A stretch of 64,000 bases of DNA, from assembly GCF_000004075.3 (NCBI RefSeq), contig NC_026660.2, forward strand, positions 26,849,498 to 26,913,497, written 5' to 3'. The DNA comes from Cucumis sativus. Lineage: Eukaryota; Streptophyta; Magnoliopsida; Cucurbitales; Cucurbitaceae. Shown in pieces: positions 36,101 to 48,100 of this stretch. A model generated the notes under the pieces. It searched no databases, was not told where the DNA came from, and was given only the letters and a program-made list of their open reading frames with translations. A program made the position numbers and the translations under genes. Position 1 is the stretch's first letter. Every line of letters starts with the position of its first letter.

Positions 36101-39100
36101 GAAAATTTTAGTAATGAGAGAAAGAATGAAAACGAAGGAATATGTAGAGAAGAATCATGGAGATGGGAGAAAACTGAGAGACGGCGAGAGGCGAGGGCAT
36201 GGTGGCGGGCGGAGTTGGACCACCGTCTCGGCGGCTGCGTCGTTGGTGAGAAGTATTGGAATGACGCATGCAATGACAAAATACACAATAACAAAAGAGA
36301 AAAGGAAGAACTGATAGGGACAAGAGATTGGAAATTTCTCCATAGGAAATGCTTTTAGTGTTCATTAAAATTAATGATTTTGTTTTTTTCTCATGATTGA
36401 TTATTTTTTCTTTTGAATTCATTAATTCTCATCAAATTAATATGATAACCTAAAGTTCTATTTCGAAATCAATTAACAAACAAAAAAAGTATTTTGAAAG
36501 TTATTATTTATTTCTTTTAAGAAAACAAGAGTGTTAGGCATTTGAAAAGGTGGTTTTTATTATTTGGAATTGCATGTGGTATCATTTGCCTATCAACGTG
36601 AATTCCAGTGTGTGACACACGCATCTCAACTTTTTCCATAGTGATTCATTCGTGCTAAAACAATAATTTTCTCTTCCTAAAACCTTTTGTATCAACGTGA
36701 ATTGCTCTTGTGGTTTTTATAAATTTAATTCTACATACCTACCTTTATATTATATATAATATATAATTGTCTCTTTGTATTTTTATTTCTTTGTCTCTGT
36801 CAACAATAATTACTTCTCGAAATTATTTTAATTCATGTAATTGATTTAGAAATGTAATTTCCATTAAAATATCAAAAGTAATATATAGTTGGATTGTTGG
36901 AAATGATTTTTAGCTTTTGGTGGAAAAAAATGTATTTTGAGATAAAAGAGGTAGAAATTATCCTAAACGAAAACATTTAGGATTGACAAATGCGTATATA
37001 TATGAAAGGAGCTTCCGAAGTGTGTTGGTAGTGATAGTATAACTCTGTCATCACACACATGTTGTCACTATCCACTTGGATGGTCAAGTCTGGACAACTA
37101 CGCTTGCGGAAAGAAAAATTTTGTTTTTGTTTTCAAAGTAGTGACTATAACACAACTATTTTCGTCTAGATATAACATGGACTTTGTGTCACCCATTTTA
37201 TCTTATGTTTAAAATTTTAGATTAGAAGCCCACTTTCTAATAATTTTTTTTTTCCTAATTTATGTTCATGTTGAATCGATGAATAATATATTTTAGAAAA
37301 GAAAAGAAAATTTTGAATTTTAAAGATTTGGTTGAGTGAGCTGAAGATCTAATTTGGCTAACTCGAAATTTATGATTGATCCAAAAAAAAATATCTTCAA
37401 TTCACTACTGTTGTTATTATTTTTTTGGTAGGAGTGTATCGTAGGGATATAAAGGAAAAGCTTTTACACAGCCATTTATCCTTCATTTTCCAATGTATAC
37501 ATATTTTACCATTCATTTTAAAATATAATTAAACTAAAATTCACTTTATAAGTAGGGAACATCAATTTCCCAAACTACCTTGAAATGTAAATATTACATA
37601 GATTTTTAAAATGTCCATAATTAAACTAGTTAAAGTAAAAGTAAATTTTTTAAATTAAATAAAATAAAGGGTTATTAATATAGTTATATTTTTAATTGAA
37701 ATTAATTTTGTAGTAATGAATTTGAAATTTTCAAACCTATGATTGATTTTTGAAATGTCACAAAATTCCAATTACTAAAGTTAAAAGAATAAATTAACAA
37801 ATGATAAACAAAAATAAACCTAATTTTTTAAAAGTAGAATAAAAGCCTTCATTTTTTATGTGAATGGTAGAGTATGGTCAAATTTTTTTTATAATTAAGT
37901 ACAAAAGGAAGAAAAAAATTGATATATAATGGGCCCATCTTACATGGGCAAAGCCCAGAATTGTCAAAGTGGAGCGGCTCCAAAGTTGTTAGGTTCGGTT
38001 GTGATCCAATTCTCTCATGGGCCCATTTCAGAATACGATAGTTGGGTTCAAGTTGATACGATGGATGAGATGTTTTTACAACTTTATGTAGAATGATTAG
38101 TTGGTGTCTCATCTGCTGCAACCATACCTAAATTTACAAGAGGTCAATTAAAATATTTTGAATTTAACTATTTTGATGAACATGATTCCTTAATTTGTTT
38201 TATAGCTATAAAATTCTTTATTCCTAATGGGTTATATTTTAGATAGGTAGATGTTATATCAATAAATAGAATGATATAATTGATTTTTAGGCAGAAGTCA
38301 ATTGCTGTGCCTTTTAGCATTGCGAGTCCCCATGTATTGTTTCATGAGAAAGAGAAGTGGATTAGGTTCTATAATTTTGGCATTATATAATAAGTCGTTG
38401 GAGAAAATATTCATTTTTACTTAGACTATATTCATCTTTTGTTTTCTACTTAATACTAAAATATGTGATCTTCTCCCCAACGCATTACCATGGAAAGAAA
38501 ATGAGAAACATTTTATTCATTCAAATCAACATAAATAGACATTATTAATGAAAATTATTTAATATTGACATAATTACATTTTGTATTATCTTAGTTATTG
38601 TTTGTATGATTCAGATGTAATAGGTCCATTGGGTCTTAGTTCATAGTATTTGAGCATCGTGCTTCTGTTGTTATAGTTTGAGAAACCCTTGTGAAAGATT
38701 AGGGATTTGGTAGAAAAAAGAAAGAGCTTTTGTTTGTATTTTCAGAAATTTATATCAAACTTTTAATTAGTGCCACCAAACCAATATTGTATGAAAGTTA
38801 TTAGGGTTTAGGGTTTGTGGTTTTATACTTTTGGGGGGGGCTTTCCAATTAGCAAGAAAGATAGATTCAAATTTTACAATATTAGTTTTAAGATCCTTTC
38901 CCAATATCAACATTATTACATTAATATATGATAATTGATAAAATTAAGCCACCAAACCATAATAATTGATGATTGCAAGCGGAGGGTAAAATGAATTAAT
39001 TTTGATGGACAATTGAATTAGGAAATTGACAAGTTTTAAAATAATAGTACCAAATGGTCAGACAAATATATGATTTGAAAATTAAAATACCTAAAAGTTA

Positions 39101-42100
39101 ATCGAATATAAAATGCATTATAAAAAAATATTAATACTGGACTTTAGGATTCAAGTTTCTACCATTGTTGATTGTGTGGAAAAAAAAGGGGGGGATTAGA
39201 CTTGTGAAATTTATGTATATTTTAATATTTCAAGTAGCCCAGGATTCACATACAATTTTTACTTTACATTATCATATTAATAATCAAATGTCTTCATTAT
39301 TAACCCAATTATCAATCAAGGATATGAAGGTAGGTACAATAATTTCATTAGAGATTAATTTAATTTTAGTAATATAGGTTTTTTGCTATTAACTTTTTTA
39401 TCATGCAAGTAATAGTATCTTAAATTAATATCCTTTTTTGTCTACTGCATAAATTAACCGAACTTGTTTCTTAATTTTTGTAGGATCAAACTTGTTTTTT
39501 AATTTCTGCATAGTTCAACTGGTTAAAATATATAACTGCAATAAAAAGAAAATTAATTAGGGTACTCAAATTTATCTAATTATTACAATTATTCAACCCA
39601 AATTTTGTAAGTTCATAATTAGTTTCATGATTGTTAAAATGGGGATGGTTTCTTATAAAAACTATTCTTTATATCAAATTTATTTTCTTCTTTCCTTAGA
39701 GCAAGATAAAGTTATCAAAAATAATAATTTCCTTATACATTTTTTATTTAATATTTTTTAGGACTAATTTGAACGATTACACTTATTTGGTTTATATATG
39801 TTTGAGGATTTATTTAATTTCATTGTATAAGAACTAAACAAACACATTTGATGGGTTTAATTTCCTTTGGTCTTTTCAAAAAATGTTACATAATTTGATT
39901 TTAAAAGTATTTTTATATACAAGTTTGTTTAATTTTCTATTTTCAAAATGTTTCTCTAATATTGTGAACTCATTATAAAATAAGACGATATCCTGAACTG
40001 ATTGTTAAAGATGATCATCCAAATTGATTATTAAAAGGAGTTATGGGGTTAATCACTAATCACTAAAACTAGGGGTGAAAGGTGGTTTTTGCTGGAGTTG
40101 TGATCACCAAAGTTGGTCACTGCAAGTGATTGATTGTTAGAGTTGAGATTGTTGGAGGTGTATGTGGTCTTCGTTCGAATTTGTTGTCAAAAGTGATAGT
40201 AGAATTTGGCCAGCAAAGGTAATAGTTAATGGTGATTTTGGCTGTTGAAGTAGTTGTCAAAGTGGATAGTCGATGGATGAAGTTATTGAAAACACGGGAG
40301 AGAGTGTTAATTCCATTGTTATAACTGCAAAGTTGTAAATATATATTTTAGTCTAGCAAAATAATGATTAATAACTCTTACTCACCACTATTATATTTCA
40401 ACAGAAACCCTAAAGGAGAGCTACAATCAACTATTAAAGATCCCAACACCCTCTAAATTGGAGTTGAAATTTCCGGTCTCTTTGCGATGAACTCTAAATC
40501 AATTTATGCAAATTAAGTTTATTAGTTCAGTCAAAAATTATAAAAAAAAACCTAAACAGGTTTTCTAAAATTATTAATACCAAATAGTCTTTAAAAGTCG
40601 TTATATGAGGAAAGGGAAAATCAAACATTTTGAAAAGCAAAAGTGTATATAAGAAAGATAATTATGTGAACAGAATCTTGATGGGATAACACTACCAAAA
40701 GAAAAGGTTGTTTAGAAACATTTTAAAAAGTAACCAAAATTTAACATGATTTAAAATTAAGGGTAACTTCATTAGTATTTGATCATTTTGACATTTCAAA
40801 CTCAAAGAAATTGTTTATTACCACAGCTACCTTTCTACTGTTTTTCATGTGTATCTAATCTTGAGAGACTAAGTAGCAGCTCGAATCAAGTGTAATTGAT
40901 CAACAATTATATGGAAAAACATTATTATAATAAGTATAAATAAAATAAAATGAATGGAAACCGAGTTTTCTTGTTCAGGAATTTATATGCAACATTATTA
41001 AAAGTCAAATGGTAGGCTGGCCACCTCTATGTTCTTTGACTCTATCCCACTTCCCAATTATTTACTCCACATGAACGAAAACAAAATAACTTCCATTTTT
41101 TTCCTTTCCTTTTCTTTTCTTTTCCTTCTTTTAAAATTATTTCTTTCCACTTTCTTCTTTAAATATAATAGTCAATAGGGACATTGAAAATAACAATTAA
41201 AAGCAGTATTAGATAACCACGCATTTCTTCCAATAATTAATTGACAATAAATTAAATTGTTTGTGTTAATTTTAATGTGGGACGATCCTCCTCTTGCATC
41301 TTTATAGCTAGATTCACCATTTTTTAAATCAATTTTTTGTTCATCAAGCTATATGAATTATGATATCATATCTGGTTTAATCTATTCCAATGATGTTACC
41401 ATTGACATGAGGAGATAATATGGATGTGTTAAGTTTTTGTCAACCTAATTGAAATGTTAGAATATACTTCATATAACCTTGTTTTCTCTAACATTTTTTT
41501 GTTATAATGGTGAAAACAAAGCAACATTATCCTATCGTGAGGATTATCATTTTCAATGATGTCTACACGTAGATTTCATAATCTTCACAAAATATATGAG
41601 TTACTCTTTTAATTGGATTTTCATACGAGGTTGTGAAAGCTCTAAATATTTACATAATTCTAATTTATAGATAATAATATTGGATATGTTAGGTTTACCA
41701 AAACATTTCAACTATTGATATTCTTAATACCTAGTTCTATCTTTCACTTGCTAGTCATATCTCTAATTACGAATTTACATGGAAATTAAAACTGAAGTTT
41801 TATCCATAAAAGCATTGAAAAACTAGGAATCTGTAGAACAAATGAGTTAGAGCAATGTGTGGAGAGATATTTAGAGAGTGGTCGTTTTTCTTGTGAGGAA
41901 AAAAATCTAAAAAGTTTCTCATGTTTCCTAACTACATGGGGTCCCTCTTTTATCATTGCAAATCCTAATGTTACGTCATGAATTAGAAATTAAATGCATT
42001 GGTCAACTCTCTCAAACAAAACTTCCGACCAATATTATATTATATACTAATCATCTCTTTATTTATTTAAGAAGAGCTCTCAGGAATTTTCAACCAAGAA

Positions 42101-42865
42101 TTTAATTTTAATATTATACAAAGCATTTCCTCTGTCCTTCTCCACGTCTCTCCAATATAACTGGTTTGTTCATATCCTTTGTCAAAAAGCTCACTCACTC
42201 CCCGGGAAAAATAAACCCAAGCTCAATGAAGGTTACTATTCTTTTTTTTTTTTTTTTTTGAAAAAATGAACCACTACAAAGTTGCCATATTACTTTCAAA
42301 CATTTATTAAAAAAATACCATTATTAAAATTGGAGTTTCAAATTTATGTTCAATTTTCTTAAATGTAATTTCTAGTATTGATACTCAAAGATATTAAAGA
42401 AAAAAAAAACAAGGAAAAGCAAAAGATGAAGTAATTTTGACATATAATAAATTAAAAAGAGTAGGTCAGCTGCTGCAGGTTAAGTTTGGTGAATGATTAG
42501 TCTGGATTAAATACTCATTAATGGGTCTTTGAAACTAAGAGACAAAGAACGGGAAAAAAGAAACTTTAACTTCATTTCTAGAGATGATATAACAAAAACA
42601 CAATACGTTTTCTTTCCCCTTAATGAGAGAAACATGGATCAGCTCAATTCCAATCAGCAATTTGATGAACTGAAATTTCTTTTTCCACAGAGAAGAAACA
42701 AAATTTTACATAATACGAACACACAAGCAGCGTATAGATGTATGTATATATGCATGTAAATTAAATCCTCAGGTGTTGTGTAATATAAAATATACGCACC
42801 AAGATACTTACCAAAAAAGAAAAAAAAAGCATTAAATATAATATGTATTTTTTTATTTTAAGATT
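33176..42865. other. Long gene-poor intergenic region
   Basis: Nearly 10 kb of AT-rich DNA without a supportable gene. Just upstream of the zinc-finger gene a CRE-like ATGACGTCGTTT (about 33321-33332) lies in its likely promoter. Positions 36180-36250 are locally GC-rich, with overlapping short frames on both strands that look non-coding. Positions 37925-38030 contain two ATGGGCCCAT-like words (TCP/site II type) without an associated gene. Positions 40020-40310 have words like those of the relic at 3.7-4.3 kb (GATGATCATCC, TGATCACCAAAGTTGGTCAC) and may be a related dead element. Confidence 0.5.
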
Positions 42866-44091
42866 TTAAAGCGAAGGAATATCATGAAACAAAGCATCTT
42901 CAAGGAGGAGGTGGTCCGGCCAAATGGAAGAAGAGGATCCGCCAAGGCTTGAACTGCTACATGCATCTCCATAATTACTGTTTGAAGAAGGTCCCTCGTT
43001 AATAATATTCATCCGCGGTGCCACCGACGGAGGCGAGGGGGCGGTTGAAGAAAAAGGCAGTTGCCATGGAGAATTATTATTAGCATCACAAACTTCATTA
43101 TTTTGGGAGCACATTTCCTTAGCAATGAACGGCATCGTTTCATATGTATTTGTATTGTTACTTGGAACTACTTCCAAGCTTGGCAAATGGGAAAATAGAA
43201 GACTCACTGAGTCAGTACCGAGTGGTTGGAGAGGAGGATTAATATTGTTATTATTCTGGGTGATACTGATTTGGTTTTCAAAGAGAGGAGAAGAAAGAGA
43301 GTTAATCAAATTCATAATATCAATTTCAGTAGGATTATTATTGTTACTAATTAATGAAGGTGGTTGGAGGAGGTATTGAAGGTATTGACACTTGGCCATT
43401 TGAAGAGCTTCAGCTTGTAATCTCAAAGCTTGTTCTTCCCATGAAGGATTCTCCATTAGCTCTTTAAGACTGGCCAATGCTATGATGTGTGGCAAACTTG
43501 AAAATATGTCGGTTCGAGGACGATGAGTCATTGGATCAAAACCCATTTGAATTAGCTTTTTCTTTAAATGAGTATTCCAAAAATTCTTGATTTCATTGTC
43601 TGTTCGTCCCGGTAAATGACTTGCAATTGCTGACCACCTTCATTCATTAAATTTAAGTATTACTCACACACATATATAAACATATAAGTAGTTTGTATAA
43701 AACATAATAATAATCTTACTTGTTTCCAAGGACAGAGTGGAGATTGAGAATAGTTTGCTCTTCTTCTTGAGAAAATTTTCCTCTCTTAATATCTGGCCTC
43801 AAGTAGTTTGTCCATCTCAATCTGCAACTCTTTCCACATCTATTTAGCCCTACAAATGGTTATAAATTAATCCGTTAGATGTAAGAGAGATTTTTCTTTT
43901 GTTTCTTTTGAACGATTATTATTCGAAAGAAAGAAAAAAGAGAGTATTTGATACATACCCGCGAGTTTGGGGAGGGCTCTCCAGCTGCCATGGCCATGAT
44001 TTTGGATATGTTTGATGAGCTTCTGGTCTTCTTCAGGAGTCCAAGGGCCTTTCTTAAGGCCACTTTCATCACAACAAGGGCTCCTTCCCAT
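42866..44091 (-). CDS. R2R3-MYB transcription factor, MYB53/MYB92/MYB93 type
   Basis: Three minus-strand exons (44091-43959, 43849-43720, 43637-42866) give 344 residues. The intron positions are the canonical ones inside the R2 and R3 repeats. R2 runs from about residue 14 to 64 ([15 protein letters not shown] ... [28 protein letters not shown]). R3 runs from about 67 to 115 ([17 protein letters not shown] ... [20 protein letters not shown]). The linker and following words ([47 protein letters not shown]) identify subgroup 24. Arabidopsis members of that group act in root suberin regulation and lateral-root development. The rest of the C-terminus is Asn- and Ser-rich. The R3 motif for bHLH interaction is not evident. 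The start codon opens the invariant MGRSPCC. Confidence 0.95.
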
Positions 44092-44237
44092 TTCCCTTTT
44101 GTAATATGATATATATGCTATGCTAATTGATCACTCTCTTCTTTCTTAACTGATCTTTAATTTGAAAGTAGGGTTTTTATGGCTGCAGGGCCTTTTTAGT
44201 TTGCCTCCTCCATTCCAACCTATTAATCATATCCTTT

Positions 44238-44246
44238 CTATTTATA
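44238..44246 (-). promoter_or_regulatory. TATA box of the MYB gene
   Basis: The minus strand reads TATAAATAG, about 150 bp upstream of the start codon, which would leave a leader of about 110-120 nt. The sequence is near-consensus for plants. Confidence 0.6.
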
Positions 44247-44587
44247 CACATTGCCACTTCTTTCTTCCTTTCTCGTTTCCATGCGGCTGCCCTCTCACGT
44301 GCTTCTTCCCCATTCGCTACCTATAAACTATTCTTCTTTTCTATTTCCATCTGAAATCTCTATACTACCCCTGCTCTCTCTAACTATACTGTTCAATGCT
44401 CTTGTGGCTAATTTTGAGGGTTTCTCAATTTATTTATTTATTTGAGGAATTTCTTTCTCTAAATTTCAAATAAATTGTTCTTAATTTTTATTTTATCATT
44501 TAATTTAGTTCCTACATTTGTACAAGAATTGTGTACTACATCTTAACCTAGTTTAGATGTTATTTTGCACATGTTTAATGGTCCAAA

Positions 44588-44591
<4 letters not shown>

Positions 44592-44652
<61 letters not shown>
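44592..44652. repeat. (AT)n microsatellite
   Basis: An uninterrupted AT dinucleotide run of about 60 bp. It is likely polymorphic in length, about 0.5 kb upstream of the MYB start. Confidence 0.95.
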
Positions 44653-44657
<5 letters not shown>

Positions 44658-44997
44658 AACAAGATTCGAAAAAGAGTATTTTCACTAGTTTATTCATAGT
44701 TCAAGAGTGATATTTATAACATTATTTATAATGGTTGTTGCAACTGTAATATAAACTTTTTTGTAACAGATTATGAACGTATCTATACGAGTAACAATCT
44801 TACTTCATATATATATATATATATTAGGTTTTAAAGTATTATAATTTTAACTTTTAAATTTGAGTTTTAGGTTAATTTGGTCTCTAAATTTTTAACTTTA
44901 AATACTTATTTTTAGTATTGATTTGACAATTATGTCTATTAGTTAATTTTAAGAGTAATTATAATGGATGATCATTTTATAATTAAATAAAAGTTAG

Positions 44998-45180
44998 GAT
45001 ATAGCAACATTAAAAAAAAAATTCAAATATAACAAAACTATTGTTGATAGACTTGTATGGTCTATAAGTGATAGATCGATACTTGCAACATGATCTATTA
45101 GTGATAGACTTTTACTATTGATAGAATTTGACAAATTTTTTTATATTTGTAACTTTTTAAAAATGTTACTATATACTTAA
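44998..45180. mobile_element. MITE-like element with ~35-bp imperfect terminal inverted repeats
   Basis: The left end (from about 44998, ATATAGCAACATTAAAAAAA) matches the inverted right end (ending about 45180, ATATAGTAACATTTTTAAAA) and continues with CAAATATA on both sides. The interior consists of mutually inverted and direct copies of 'tgatagac' words (TGATAGACTTGTATGG, AGTGATAGATCGATAC, AGTGATAGACTTTTAC). There is no coding capacity. I associate this sequence type with a very abundant interspersed repeat in cucurbit genomes. A target-site duplication was not resolved. Confidence 0.6.
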
Positions 45181-48100
45181 TTATTTTAAAATTAATTACT
45201 AAATTTATGACTACTTCTAACTCTAAATAATCACAAGATCAAATTTTAAAATTAATTTTAATAGTAATGGAAAGGCAACAACTTTTGATTGATTATAAAT
45301 TATTTTTCAAAACTAATTAACAAACATTTAGAAACTAGAGATGTTATGAAAAATTAAAATTAAAAATTCAAATCTTAAAATATATCAAATTAAAACAAAA
45401 CTTAGTGTAATTTAGAAATAGAGATGGCGAAGATACTAAAGAGATATCCACCTAGTAGAAGTGTTGGGTGAGAGTTAGCTTATTATAAGATAAAAATATT
45501 ATTATCTCTTTTACTTTATTTAACTAATGTAAGAATGTTAGTGAGTGGAAGTCAGCATCGGTGGCAGAGGTGGCACGTCATGATTGGTAGAAATGGAGGC
45601 AACCCCATGCACGCAAACGAGAGGGGGCCAGTCATCGTCGTCACCTTCTTTGCATGGCTATACCAAAACTTTGGCCCTTTAAACTTTACGTCAATAATAA
45701 TATTTCTCCATGGCCCAATTTATGATTTTTTTCCCTTCAAGTTTGTGTATTAAATACACTCCCACTAAAATTCGGGCATATAGCCTTCAAAAGAAAAAAA
45801 AAAAAAAGGAAGATTAAATAAATAATTAAAAATAACTAATAATCATGTGTTTGAAAATGTTGACGACAAAAACGAAGTTAAATTGATCCAAATGTATAGT
45901 ATATATTTTATATATAGTTATTTGGTATTGTATCTCTGAGTTCAGAAAGTCTAATAAAGTAGCTAAGCATATTGTGAAATATTGGTGTCCTTTGTCATTA
46001 CAGCTTTGAATATTCTCAGTTTCTTGTAAGAGTGGTAAATTCAATGAAGGTTAAAAAGAGAAGAAAACATGCAAAAATAAAATATTTTAATATTCTATAT
46101 AGAGGGTTTTGTAGATCAGAACTAACTGCTACGGATACGGTTTAATTAAAAATTACATATTTGTTTTTAAAATTTTGTTGGTGCGGATTAAACGCGGTTG
46201 CTTATTGCTTTGTGAATGAGATTAGAGAGAGCTAGGTTAACTGTTGCTTTGAGTTTAAAAAATCAATAACCAAACTCAGCCACACTACTAATTTGTATTG
46301 AGATTGTGCCAGGTCAACCCTGTCTAGAATGTTCTTTTAACTATTACTTTTTACCTATATCTCTCTTTCAAGATACTTTAATTATATTATAGAGCTATAC
46401 ATATTTTTAAATTACTATGTTAATTCTTGATATAATATTGGGTGCAACTAGCTTGCGTTGCCTACGGAAGAAGGGACCATTTCTTCTAATTATTTTAGTG
46501 TATTGTTAAATAAATAAATAAACGTTGTTTGAAAATATTTAATTACTATATCTATTCTAAATTTAACCAAAATTCTATATAAATTTGAATTTTTTTATTT
46601 AAAAAAAAAACAATTATTGTTCGTGATTTGTATTCTAATTTAATTTAGATTTGGACCGCATACAAGGCCCTATGCCTCATTTTGTGGAAATTTGTTGTTC
46701 TTAATTTGCAATTCAAGTTTTTCTATTCTTACTAATGATCCTTTAACAAAGTATCTCATGTTCTAAAACAAAAATTCATGTAAGTTCTCATTTATGCGCA
46801 ATTCTCTATCGGATCAAAGGATGAAGTAGATATTGGCTTAGTTTTTCTCTTGTTCTACCGATATTGTTGTTTGGATCTTCATTATTAATAAATATGTACA
46901 AAAGAATGTCAAAAATGTTGATGATTGCTAAGGTAAATTCTAAACCGTAAACCTATTAACTCATGTTACATATTTTCAAAAAAGTAAAAAGTATATATAT
47001 AGATAGATAGATATTAATTAGCTTTTTGTCACCAATCCAAATTGGTGTGTTTTATTTCAAAAACATTAGAAATTTTTTGGAGTATCCAAAGCAATAGGAA
47101 CAACTGCATCTTTCAAAGCAAATGCAAAAGCAAAACCACAGAAAAAATTGGATTATAATACTTTTTTGTTGGAATATAATGAGGGAAAACATTATATTGT
47201 TTTTCTGTGCTGTGTCCTTTGGACTTGTAGTCCAAACTCTTCCTTTTTTTTCTCTCTCTCTTTTAAATTATTCCTCCAATATCACTATTTCTCTAAATTG
47301 GAATATAATATTTTTATGTTTCTCACCTATACAATAAAATATCAATTTCACAAAATAAAAAATATATATATATATTAGACCACATTCCTCCTTCACTCAT
47401 GGAATTGAAAACAAGAGTACAAGAATACAAGATTTTTCGTACCAGAAACACAATATAATAAATTAGAGATTGTATATTAACAAATTTGAATATAGATTAT
47501 TAATTTGAAAGTGAAGTTGGGAGTTTTAGAGGAAGGGAAGGTGGTGGTTAGAGAAGAAGTTGGTGAAGCAAACAAATGTAAAGTTAATTATTTGCATATC
47601 TAAAGTAAAGACGTATAGTATTTGTAATCAAAAGAGCAAGTGTGAACAATCCATGCGTCAATGCCCATTTGTTGATCCTTTTATAATTTCGTCCTTTTCT
47701 TCTCTGTCCACGGATCTCTGATCTATAGAATATATATGTGGCCCTAATACCTACACTACACCCTCAATTCCTCTCCATTATTCACACTTTTGTTAACCTT
47801 TATTTCTTTATCATCATTTAGATTAACTAATTTCTTTACATTCATAAATTTATAACATATTCATGTATATATATATATTGAAGTTAAAATGAGTAGAAGG
47901 AAAGTAAAAGGAATTATGACAATGAGACCCAATTTAATTATATTTAAATTAGGTCCAAGAAGTCTAACTGTGTGACCTCATTTCCTGTTGGGCATGGGGG
48001 TTTATTTTTGTAAGAAATTAAAATTTAAACCAAATATAATCTCAAATTTTAGAATTTTGAGATCCAACAAAACAATGATTGTTTTCTTAATATATGGTTG

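Noticed and set aside
36082-36422. Cluster of overlapping 60-100-codon frames on both strands
   Set aside because: All frames are open at once because of local base composition; none has a recognisable family and there are no supporting signals.
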